In this document: positions 6,802 through 13,089 of the stretch, in pieces | Layout: each line of letters starts with the position of its first letter | Position numbering within the stretch: the first letter of the stretch is position 1 | From: Candidatus Zipacnadia bacterium | GTDB taxonomy: Bacteria; Armatimonadota; Zipacnadia; Zipacnadales; Zipacnadaceae | Reading direction: 5' to 3' | DNA length: 13,089 bases | NCBI GenBank assembly: GCA_029821415.1 | Contig: JALGTJ010000053.1 | Coordinates: forward strand, 1-13,089 | Position numbers and translations under genes: made by a program | The notes under the pieces: model-generated | The model's input: only the letters and a program-made list of their open reading frames with translations | Databases searched by the model: none | What the model was told of the DNA's origin: nothing

Positions 6802-8591
6802 GAGGGCTTTGGACGCTACGCGGCTTTGCCACAAAGTACTGGGGATTCATTGTATTCTCAGTTCTGGTGATGGCGGCCGCTGGCGGCGTCAATACTCTGG
6901 CCATAAACAAGTTTGATCCGGTTTTCAAGCCGCTATTTGAAACATTATCAGGAGCCAGCCCTGAGCAACAAGCCGAGGCCATGCACAGGCTACTGTATAG
7001 CGTGGTTATTCTTCTGGCCTGGCTGGTAGCAGCGGCCATGCTGCAGGCAGCGGCCAGGTACCTGGGCGAGTGGATTGGCCAGCACATACTCCGCGATCTG
7101 CGAGAAGCAGTTTTTCAGCATTTGCAGCACCTGTCAATGAAGTTTTTCCACCACCAAAGGGCCGGAGATTTAATCTCCCGGGTTAACAACGACACACAGC
7201 GCCTCCAGCAAGTCTTGGGCTCACAACTGGCTAATCTCGTGGTGGCTCCGGTGACTGTGCTGTTTGCTTTCGGACTTATGCTGGCGAAGTCCTGGCAGTT
7301 GACGGCGCTGACCATCGCGGTAGCCCCGCTGGTCTATTTCATCACCAGGTTTCTGGGCAAATGGGTACGCCGATATAGTTACCTGGTGCAGTCGCGCCTG
7401 GCCGACCTAACCAGCGCCGTTGAAGAAGGCTTCGGGCTCATCCACGTCATCAAGATATTCGGTATGGAAAAAACCGCGATTAGGCGTTTCTCCGGTTCCG
7501 CTGAGGGGGTAATGCGCGCAGAATTGCGTCAGGCCCGGGTGCGAGCGGCCTCTGGCATGCTCACCATGAGCCTGGTCAGCCTGGCCCTGTGCGGGGCATT
7601 GGTCTTCGGCGCTCATGAAATAGTTGCTGGACACCTTACCCCGGGCCAGCTTATGACCTTTGTGTTATTGATGCAGCTTGCCGGCAGCAACATCAGCCAG
7701 CTTACCCGGCTGCGGTTGGCGCTGGACCGAGCCGAAGGAGCCGCCCTGCGTATAGCGGAGATGTTGGCGTGCCAGACGGATGTCAAGGACTCTCCTGACG
7801 CCATTGAGCTGAAGCAGATGGTCGGTGAAGTAAGCTTCGCAAACGTGTGCTTTTCCTACAATGACGACACGCCGGTACTACGCGATTTCAACCTAACAAT
7901 CAAGCCGGGCGAGACCGTTGCTCTGGTCGGCCCCAGTGGGGCGGGTAAAACAACAGTCGGCAACCTGGTGCCCCGCCTGTATGACGTTGATTCGGGTGCT
8001 GTGTTAGTTGATGGTTACGATGTGCGCGATGTTACTCAGGCCTCGCTACGCAGCTTTATGGGCTTTGTCCCCCAGGAAACGTTACTGTTTGGGGACACGG
8101 TGCGCGAGAACATTGCCTTCAGCCGACCCGATGCGAGTATGGAGGAGATCGTCGCCGCGGCCAAGGCGGCCAATGCTCATGATTTCATTGAGGCCCTTCC
8201 CAAAGGCTATGACACTCCTGTCGGGGAACGCGGTGTTAACCTGTCCGGCGGCCAGTGTCAGCGCATAGCCATCGCGCGAGCGCTGCTGCGTGACCCTCGC
8301 ATACTCATATTAGACGAGGCCACTTCCTCGCTGGATCAAGAAAGCGAGACGGCAATCCACCATGCCCTCAATACGCTGCTGCAGGGCCGCACTGCCATTA
8401 TCATTGCTCATCGCCTGTCGACTATCCGCAATGCTGACCGCATTGTCGTCCTGGACGGTGGGCGGATTGTCCAGCAGGGCACTCACGACCAACTGCTGGC
8501 CCAGGAGGGCCTTTACCGCCGTCTATATCTGTCCGCCGAGGCCGCCGGTGAGGAACATATTATTATTGACGAGGAGGGGCCCTCTATATGA
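6798..8591 (+). CDS. msbA: Lipid A / LPS-core exporter, MsbA-type ABC transporter
   Basis: The 597-residue protein is a half-size ABC exporter with the membrane domain fused to the ATPase. About six hydrophobic segments lie near residues 15-33, 66-88, 145-162, 168-186, 254-272 and 284-300. The ATPase has Walker A GPSGAGKT (378-385), Q-loop Gln426, signature LSGGQ (482-486), Walker B ILILDE (502-507) and H-loop His538. All catalytic residues are present. MsbA flips lipid A-core from the inner to the outer leaflet of the inner membrane; the position between lpxB and kdtA supports this over a general multidrug exporter. A strong GGAGGAG sits 6 nt before ATG 6798. The start overlaps the lpxB stop and the end overlaps the GNAT start, both by ATGA. 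Confidence 0.93.
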   Translation: MRGLWTLRGFATKYWGFIVFSVLVMAAAGGVNTLAINKFDPVFKPLFETLSGASPEQQAEAMHRLLYSVVILLAWLVAAAMLQAAARYLGEWIGQHILRDLREAVFQHLQHLSMKFFHHQRAGDLISRVNNDTQRLQQVLGSQLANLVVAPVTVLFAFGLMLAKSWQLTALTIAVAPLVYFITRFLGKWVRRYSYLVQSRLADLTSAVEEGFGLIHVIKIFGMEKTAIRRFSGSAEGVMRAELRQARVRAASGMLTMSLVSLALCGALVFGAHEIVAGHLTPGQLMTFVLLMQLAGSNISQLTRLRLALDRAEGAALRIAEMLACQTDVKDSPDAIELKQMVGEVSFANVCFSYNDDTPVLRDFNLTIKPGETVALVGPSGAGKTTVGNLVPRLYDVDSGAVLVDGYDVRDVTQASLRSFMGFVPQETLLFGDTVRENIAFSRPDASMEEIVAAAKAANAHDFIEALPKGYDTPVGERGVNLSGGQCQRIAIARALLRDPRILILDEATSSLDQESETAIHHALNTLLQGRTAIIIAHRLSTIRNADRIVVLDGGRIVQQGTHDQLLAQEGLYRRLYLSAEAAGEEHIIIDEEGPSI

Positions 8592-9082
8592 CTCAGGACC
8601 TCACCATCCGTCCGGCCCGCCCTGGGGACCTTCCTCGGATGAAACAGATCGCCGTCCGGGCCTGGGAGCCGATCTATGCGGGCTACGTAGCGCGGATGGG
8701 CGAGGAGCTGTTCTCGTTGCTGCATCCTGACGGCTGGCAAGATGAAAAGGCTGGCCAGGTCGCCGACCATTTCCAGGAATGGCCCGAGTGGTGTCTGGTC
8801 AGTGAGCTGAATGGACAAGTCGTGGGCTTCATCACTTTTGTGTTGAAGCACGCGCAGAAAATTGGAGAGATCGGCAACAACGCAGTAGATCCAGACTACC
8901 AGGGCCGCGGTATAGGCTCCGCCCAGTACCGTCACGTCCTGGAGCTGTTTCGCGATAAGGGGATGGTCTACGCTGAGGTCTGCACCGGCCTGGACGAGGC
9001 GCATGCTCCCGCTCGAGCCGCCTACAAGAAAGTGGACTTTAAGCTTACGGTTCCGAAGGGCACATACTACCGAAAGCTATGA
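8588..9082 (+). CDS. GNAT-family N-acetyltransferase
   Basis: The 164-residue product is a single GNAT domain: N-terminal LTIRPARPGDLPRMKQIA, central strands WCLVSELNGQVVGFITF (68-84), and the acetyl-CoA pyrophosphate loop IGNNAVDPDYQGRGIGSAQY (95-114) with Gln105-Gly-Arg-Gly-Ile-Gly110. A late AHAPARAAYKKVDFKL is the usual motif-B helix and strand. The substrate cannot be predicted. It is linked by ATGA overlaps to msbA before it and kdtA after it, so it is translated as part of the lipid A operon; a GAGGAGGGG sequence lies about 9 nt upstream. This position suggests a role in the envelope, for example acetylation of an amino group on lipid A or a core sugar, but ordinary gene insertion into the operon would look the same. 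Confidence 0.88.
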   Translation: MTQDLTIRPARPGDLPRMKQIAVRAWEPIYAGYVARMGEELFSLLHPDGWQDEKAGQVADHFQEWPEWCLVSELNGQVVGFITFVLKHAQKIGEIGNNAVDPDYQGRGIGSAQYRHVLELFRDKGMVYAEVCTGLDEAHAPARAAYKKVDFKLTVPKGTYYRKL

Positions 9083-10405
9083 GCAAATCCGTGAAAACAT
9101 GGCTACACAAAAACGCCCCAGATTGGCGTAAAATACTGTACAACATCGTGCTTGTCATCCTGCTGCCCATAGTAGCCCTATATCTACTGTGGCGACTGGT
9201 AGTTCAGGGCAAGTCCCGCGCCGGCCTGGCTCAGCGCCTGGGCATACTGCCCGATTCAGTCAGCAAATTGAAAGACGCCCGCCGCCGAGCCAATATTGCA
9301 GCAGTTGCGCCTGGCGGAGCCCACTGGCCAGATCGTCCTGTCTACAACTACACCAACCGGGCACAAGATGGCCGAAAAACTCGGCCTGGATGTCGAAGCG
9401 CTCATCTATTTCCCGTTCGATTTTCCCGGCATAACCGAGCGGGTCCTGCGTACCATTGGCCCTGACTTGATCATACTGATGGAAGGCGAACTGTGGCCCA
9501 ATCTCCTCGCCGCAGCCAGAGCACGCAATATTCCCACCGCGGTCGTTAACGCTCGCATCTCTGACACTGCCTTTCCGAAGAACCAGCTACTTCGCCCGCT
9601 TTTTGCCTGGACTCTGAGCAACGTTAACCTGGTTTGTGCACAGTCTCAAAAAGACGCCGACCGGTTCGTTGCGCTGGGCGCACCGCCACAACGAGTAAAG
9701 GTCAGTGGCAACAGCAAGTTCGACGAGAACTTCCCGCACATTCCCCCGGAAGAAGGAGCCAAATGGCGCCAGGATCTCGGCCTCAGGCAGCAGTCTCCCA
9801 TACTAATAGCTGGCTCTACCCATCCGGGTGAAGATGAACAGATACTGGATGCCTTTGATCAGCTCCGTGCTAATCATCCTGACTTAGAATTGGTCATTGC
9901 CCCGCGTCATCCCGAACGTGGTGATGAAATCGAAAAGCTGATCAGCGAGCGCGGCTACGCCACCTACCGGCGCAGCCGCGTACTGGCCGAACTGGAGCAA
10001 GGTAAAGCTATTGATCTGCGCTCCACTACTCAGGTGCGGGTGGTAATACTTGACACTATCGGCGAATTAGGGCGCATTTTCAGTATAGCTACGGTAGTAT
10101 TCATGGGTGGGAGCCTGGTGCCCCGAGGCGGCCACAACATCCTCCAGCCACTGGCCCAGGGTAAGCCTGTGATCTTTGGACCGCATATGCGTAACTTCCA
10201 GGATATAGCCGACGTGGCCCTCCAGCGGCAGGCGGCCATTCAGGTGCAGGACGCCAGGGAGCTATTCGAGGTCACTGATCGGCTGCTCTCTTCCAAAGCC
10301 GAGCGTGAACTTTACCAAAGCAAGGGCCGTAGCCTCCTGCAAGAGCAGTCCGGTGCCTCGCAACGAATAGTCAAGGAACTGGCTCCCCTACTACCCCAAC
10401 AATGA
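9079..10405 (+). pseudogene. waaA: Kdo transferase KdtA/WaaA, split by internal deletion and frameshift
   Basis: WaaA (kdtA, GT30) transfers Kdo from CMP-Kdo to lipid A precursor at the inner face of the inner membrane. The first frame gives the N-terminal membrane anchor (about residues 20-42) and AGLAQRLGILPDSVSKLKDA, then leaves the family near 9277. The sequence resumes in another frame as PAAEPILQQLRLAEPTGQIV, followed by LSTTTPTG, EGELWPNLL, VSGNSKFDE, GSTHPGEDEQ, GSLVPRGGHNILQP and FGPHMRNF, to a stop at 10405. The conserved block that should lie between (typically W-hydrophobic-H-A-V-S-V-G-E-V, with the catalytic Glu) is in no frame. The frame change requires loss of 3n+2 bases, probably about 44-50. 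The junction is GC-rich with GCC/CGCC repeats. The stop overlaps lpxK by ATGA. A functional enzyme cannot be made from this sequence as read; it may be a recent mutation or an assembly error. Confidence 0.88.
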
Positions 10406-11550
10406 AGAACCAGCAGGCCTCCAGGCAATCGGCACCCCTGCGTCGCTGGTGGGAAAAGACGGTTTCGGGCCGGGATACCAGCCCACTAACCACTGCCAGC
10501 CGGCTGTTGCTGCAGGCAGCTTCCGCGCTATACTGGCTGGGCCTTAAGGGCAACTTATTGCTGTACATCAGTGGTCTGAAGCGACGCACCACGCCCATGC
10601 TACCGGTCATTAGCATCGGCAACCTGACTATGGGTGGAACCGGCAAGACTACTGCTACCGCCTTCCTGGCAGGCCGCCTGTGCCAGGCTGGGCTCCGGCC
10701 AGGAATAGTCTTGCGCGGCTACCAAGCTCAGACTGGCCGCGAACCAGTTATTCTCTATGACGACCCCGCCTCCAAGCGGCGGGACACGACCGTGACCGGT
10801 GATGAAGCCTCCCTGCTATCCCAGATGCTCCCAGGGGTGCCGGTTGCAGTTGGCAAACGCCGCGAAACGGTCATTGCTCGACTTGCTCAAGACACCAACG
10901 CTAATATAGTGATTCTGGACGACGGCTTCCAGTATTTCCGGATGGACCGGTTTACCGACATCGTGCTAATTGATGCAACAGTTGATATAAGCCACCAGCA
11001 GCTTTTCCCAGCCGGTTATCTACGGGAACCTCTTACCCACTTGCGGCGTGCCGACCAGATCTGGTTTACCCACAGCGACCTGGCCGACCCTGCTCAACTT
11101 TCACGCTTGAAGGACAACCTGCGTCAGATCGCAAGCGGGTTGCCAATTGTTGAAACCAAACATCAAATCACCAACCTTCGTCTTGTGAATGGACAATCGG
11201 TAGAATTGGAAAAGATACGTGCCAGACGAGTCCTGGCGGTCTCAGCAATCGGTAATCCTGAATCTTTTGAGCAGTCGCTGCGCCAGCTCGGTGCTGCAGT
11301 AACAGGGCTGCGCTACGATGACCACCATTATTACACCGCGCGTGATTTGCAGGAGATTGCAGCGGCTGCCCACGCTCAGCAGGCCGAATTCGTCGCTATC
11401 ACGGCCAAAGATGCTGTGAAGTGGCCGGACCAAGAGTTGGATATGCCAGTGATAGTTGTTGAGTGTCAACTGCAGATAATCAGTGGCGAAGAGATGATCA
11501 GCGAAGTAATAGAGCGCGCCAGGCAAGCAATAGGGGAGCACTATGACTAA
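10402..11550 (+). CDS. lpxK: Tetraacyldisaccharide 4'-kinase LpxK
   Basis: LpxK phosphorylates the lipid A disaccharide at the 4' position at the cytoplasmic face of the inner membrane. The P-loop GNLTMGGTGKTT is at residues 73-84 after a hydrophobic N-terminal stretch (about 32-56). GDEASLLS (133-140), the Walker B-like VILDDGFQYFR (170-180, Asp173-Asp174 in the catalytic place), FPAGYLREP (202-210), DDHHYYTARDL (306-316) and ITAKDAVKW (333-341) follow in family order. At 382 residues it is somewhat longer than E. coli LpxK, mainly through about 25 extra N-terminal residues. ATG 10402 overlaps the kdtA stop (ATGA) without an obvious Shine-Dalgarno, suggesting translational coupling. The gene is intact, although the genes for the steps just before and after it are broken. 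Confidence 0.95.
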   Translation: MKNQQASRQSAPLRRWWEKTVSGRDTSPLTTASRLLLQAASALYWLGLKGNLLLYISGLKRRTTPMLPVISIGNLTMGGTGKTTATAFLAGRLCQAGLRPGIVLRGYQAQTGREPVILYDDPASKRRDTTVTGDEASLLSQMLPGVPVAVGKRRETVIARLAQDTNANIVILDDGFQYFRMDRFTDIVLIDATVDISHQQLFPAGYLREPLTHLRRADQIWFTHSDLADPAQLSRLKDNLRQIASGLPIVETKHQITNLRLVNGQSVELEKIRARRVLAVSAIGNPESFEQSLRQLGAAVTGLRYDDHHYYTARDLQEIAAAAHAQQAEFVAITAKDAVKWPDQELDMPVIVVECQLQIISGEEMISEVIERARQAIGEHYD

Positions 11551-12448
11551 GCGGCAACCAGTGAGCAAGCGAATTGGCTACTGGGTAGTTCGGAATTTGA
11601 GTCGTACTATGGACAGATTGGCCCGGGTACTGCCACTGAGTTGGCTGCGAGTCATCGCCACCGGTCTGGCCTACCTTATATATCTGTTCTACCCCTCTCG
11701 GCAGCGGCTGGCGCGCGAGAATATTCGCAAAGTTTTCGGCGATCGGTTTTCCGCAAGCCAGCGCCGCCGTATTGCGCTGCGCTCAACCATCAACATCTGC
11801 AAGACAATGGTCGAACTATTCAAGATGCGCTATATGACTCCGGAGCAGGTGAAGGCACTTGTCTCACTGGAAGGTGCGGAGCATCTTCATCAGGTCCTCG
11901 CTGAGAATCGAGGAGCCGTGGTAATCACCGCCCACTTTGGGAATTGGGAACTGGGCGGAGCCCGTTTCACCGCTGAGGGATTTCCAGTGACGGTCATCGC
12001 CCGCGACTCAGATGAACCGGTCACCGCCCTCCTGATCAACCAGGCGCGTCAGCACCATAATATTCAGGTGCTGCAGCGCGAGGACATTCACGAGATGATT
12101 CGCGCTCTGCGTAATAACCGTGGGCTGGGCATTCTGCCTGACCAGCATGCGGCAGCAGGGGGCATCAAACTTGATTTCTTAGGACGCTCAGCTTACACCG
12201 CAACTGGCCCGGCAGTGCTATCCCGACTTGCTGGCTGTGCTATAGTCCCCTTCTTCACCCGCCGCCTGCCCAACGGCACATTCCACAGCCAGGTATTGCC
12301 GCCGCTTGCCCTGCCACAAACCGAAGACCGCGAGCAGTTCGTCAGGCAGCTAATGCAGCAGATCAATGATATAATCAGTGAGCAGATCCGTTGCTATCCC
12401 GAGCAGTGGCTGTGGCTGCACGACCGCTGGAAAGCTGAGCGAGCCTAA
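11543..12448 (+). CDS. lpxL: Lipid A biosynthesis acyltransferase, LpxL/HtrB family
   Basis: The 301-residue protein belongs to the lysophospholipid acyltransferase-like family that adds secondary acyl chains to Kdo-lipid A. An N-terminal membrane segment (about residues 33-50) ends in FYPSRQRLARENIRKVF, the usual LpxL start. The catalytic HX4E motif is in VVITAHFGNWELGG (126-139), His131 and Glu136. ILPDQHAAAGG (197-207), FLGRSAYTATGPA (212-224) and the C-terminal YPEQWLWLHDRWK (285-297) complete the signature. Whether it is LpxL, LpxM or LpxP in specificity cannot be decided. ATG 11543 lies inside the end of lpxK (8-base overlap) with GGGGAG 4 nt upstream. It is the last gene of the operon; Kdo-synthesis genes do not follow. 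Confidence 0.92.
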   Translation: MTKRQPVSKRIGYWVVRNLSRTMDRLARVLPLSWLRVIATGLAYLIYLFYPSRQRLARENIRKVFGDRFSASQRRRIALRSTINICKTMVELFKMRYMTPEQVKALVSLEGAEHLHQVLAENRGAVVITAHFGNWELGGARFTAEGFPVTVIARDSDEPVTALLINQARQHHNIQVLQREDIHEMIRALRNNRGLGILPDQHAAAGGIKLDFLGRSAYTATGPAVLSRLAGCAIVPFFTRRLPNGTFHSQVLPPLALPQTEDREQFVRQLMQQINDIISEQIRCYPEQWLWLHDRWKAERA

Positions 12449-12581
12449 AGTCGCTATCTGCTGGATCAGGGCGACAAAGGCTAATAACCTGCGCAGGGGA
12501 GATCGGTGCCAAAGAGGCCGTAAGTCGGTCATCTCCTGCCGAGGATGTACATTTCGCAATAGTCTCGGGAAGGGTCACAGT

Positions 12582-13089
12582 ATGCCTATTACCCTGGAAA
12601 ACCACAAAACGCGTTTGGCTATGCCCGCGTGGCTCAACACCCGGAGTCGAGTTTATTGGTACGACCAGTACGTGCTCAACGAGCAGGAGACTGCATTTCG
12701 CGCCTACGATCCCAACCGCATCACTGAGGAGCTGGTGGCCACCGACGCCGACATCATCGCCATCTATGCAGTCAACCAGTACGGCATCGCCTACTATCCC
12801 AGTGCCATCCTGCCGCAACACCCAAATCTGCAAGGGCGGGACTACGTAGGCGAGCTCACCGAACGCCTGCGCGCCAGGGGCAAGAAGATCATCCTTTACG
12901 TTAACTGGCTGGACTCAAAACATCCCGAATGGAACACGGTACGCCTCGGCCAGGAGGTATCACCAGACACCAGCCTGGAGTATCCCCTGGCCAGTTGGGC
13001 AGACCCCACCAAGCCCAACGGAAGGGTCATAGCATTACCAGGAGGCCAGTGGCAGTCGCCCTGCCTCAATTCGCCTAAACGTGATCAGG
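12582..13089 (+). CDS. Glycoside-hydrolase-like TIM-barrel protein, N-terminal part (runs off right edge)
   Basis: A frame opens at ATG 12582, preceded by GGGAAGGG about 8 nt upstream, and stays open to the window end (169 residues). There is no signal peptide, so it probably acts in the cytoplasm. YDPNRITEELVATDADIIAI, then YGIAYYPSAILPQHPNLQGR, then YVGELTERLRARGKKIILYV followed by NWLDSKHPEW and CLNSPKRD, resemble the start of the hypothetical glycosyl hydrolase 6 (GHL6) and related GH29-like barrels. Those proteins share the 'YYPS...HP.L', 'LGE....AR.KG' and 'CLNSP.RD' landmarks. The catalytic residues would lie beyond the edge. It starts 133 bp after lpxL, so it may be read through from the lpx operon or have its own promoter. 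The family call is from pattern memory. Confidence 0.7.
   Translation, partial: MPITLENHKTRLAMPAWLNTRSRVYWYDQYVLNEQETAFRAYDPNRITEELVATDADIIAIYAVNQYGIAYYPSAILPQHPNLQGRDYVGELTERLRARGKKIILYVNWLDSKHPEWNTVRLGQEVSPDTSLEYPLASWADPTKPNGRVIALPGGQWQSPCLNSPKRDQ

Noticed and set aside
6590..7087. 165-codon minus-strand frame over lpxB and msbA
   Set aside because: Antisense to recognised genes and without family features; a by-product of high-GC codon use.
9296..10405. Separate glycosyltransferase gene starting at TTG 9296
   Set aside because: The frame continues upstream with WaaA sequence (PAAEP) and lacks the N-terminal anchor, which is in the frame from 9079; it is one broken gene.
12367..12375. Extended -10 sequence TGATATAAT inside lpxL, 200 bp before the hydrolase gene
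   Set aside because: No supporting -35 element at proper spacing, and such a 9-base match is expected by chance at about this rate in 13 kb.
12443..12481. Possible terminator hairpin after lpxL (GTCGC/GCGAC with outer GCC/GGC)
   Set aside because: Only a 5-bp core stem with a 16-nt loop and no T-run; too weak to call.
12375..12833. 152-codon minus-strand frame over the end of lpxL and the hydrolase start
   Set aside because: It is antisense to two supported genes, shows no recognisable domain and has no ribosome-binding site.
1..13089. CRISPR arrays, tRNA/rRNA genes, insertion sequences
   Set aside because: No regularly spaced repeats, tRNA-like arms, rRNA segments or transposase motifs were seen.

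Overview
The window holds two kinds of gene: a carbohydrate-catabolism group at both edges and a lipid A / LPS-core assembly operon in the middle. FabZ, LpxA, LpxB, MsbA, KdtA, LpxK and LpxL homologues show a bacterium with an LPS-type outer membrane. The strong Shine-Dalgarno sequences before several genes, the mid-range GC, the lpx gene order and the sugar-utilisation flanks would fit a diderm Firmicute (Negativicutes, Halanaerobiales or Limnochordia type). This placement is inference; other diderm phyla with similar sugar-utilisation genes are not excluded.

Layout. 1-2939 is a leftward group: an FGGY sugar kinase (first transcribed), a uroporphyrinogen-decarboxylase-family protein, and the 5' part of a DMT/EamA-type membrane protein that runs off the left edge. 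A 248-bp divergent region (2940-3187) carries an 11-bp hairpin next to the kinase ribosome-binding site and an 8-bp palindromic -10 box readable on both strands. 3188-4135 is a rightward TIM-barrel sugar isomerase/epimerase. A sigma70-type promoter matching the full consensus (TTGACA, 17-bp spacer, TATAAT; 4246-4274) then precedes the tightly packed operon fabZ - lpxA - lpxB - msbA - GNAT - kdtA - lpxK - lpxL (4405-12448), in which most junctions overlap by 1-8 bases. At the right edge (12582-13089) is the start of a TIM-barrel glycoside-hydrolase-like gene.

How the genes work together. FabZ supplies the fatty-acid pathway, LpxA acylates UDP-GlcNAc, LpxB makes the disaccharide, LpxK phosphorylates it at the 4' position, KdtA adds Kdo, LpxL adds a secondary acyl chain, and MsbA flips the product across the inner membrane. 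LpxC, LpxD, LpxH/LpxI and the Kdo-synthesis genes are not in the window. The flanking isomerase, kinase and hydrolase would act on sugars; their substrates cannot be read from the sequence.

The most striking observation is that two of the eight operon genes, lpxB and kdtA, are each split by a small internal deletion with a frameshift. Each removes a conserved segment (about 32 codons of LpxB after the ASGT motif; about 15 codons of KdtA including the Ser-Val-Gly-Glu segment with the catalytic Glu). The remainder of both genes is well preserved and still overlaps the next gene by ATGA, so the lesions are either very recent or sequencing/assembly errors. I found no clear previously undescribed system; the best leads are this double lesion, the GNAT gene embedded in the lipid A operon, and the UroD-like protein paired with a sugar kinase.
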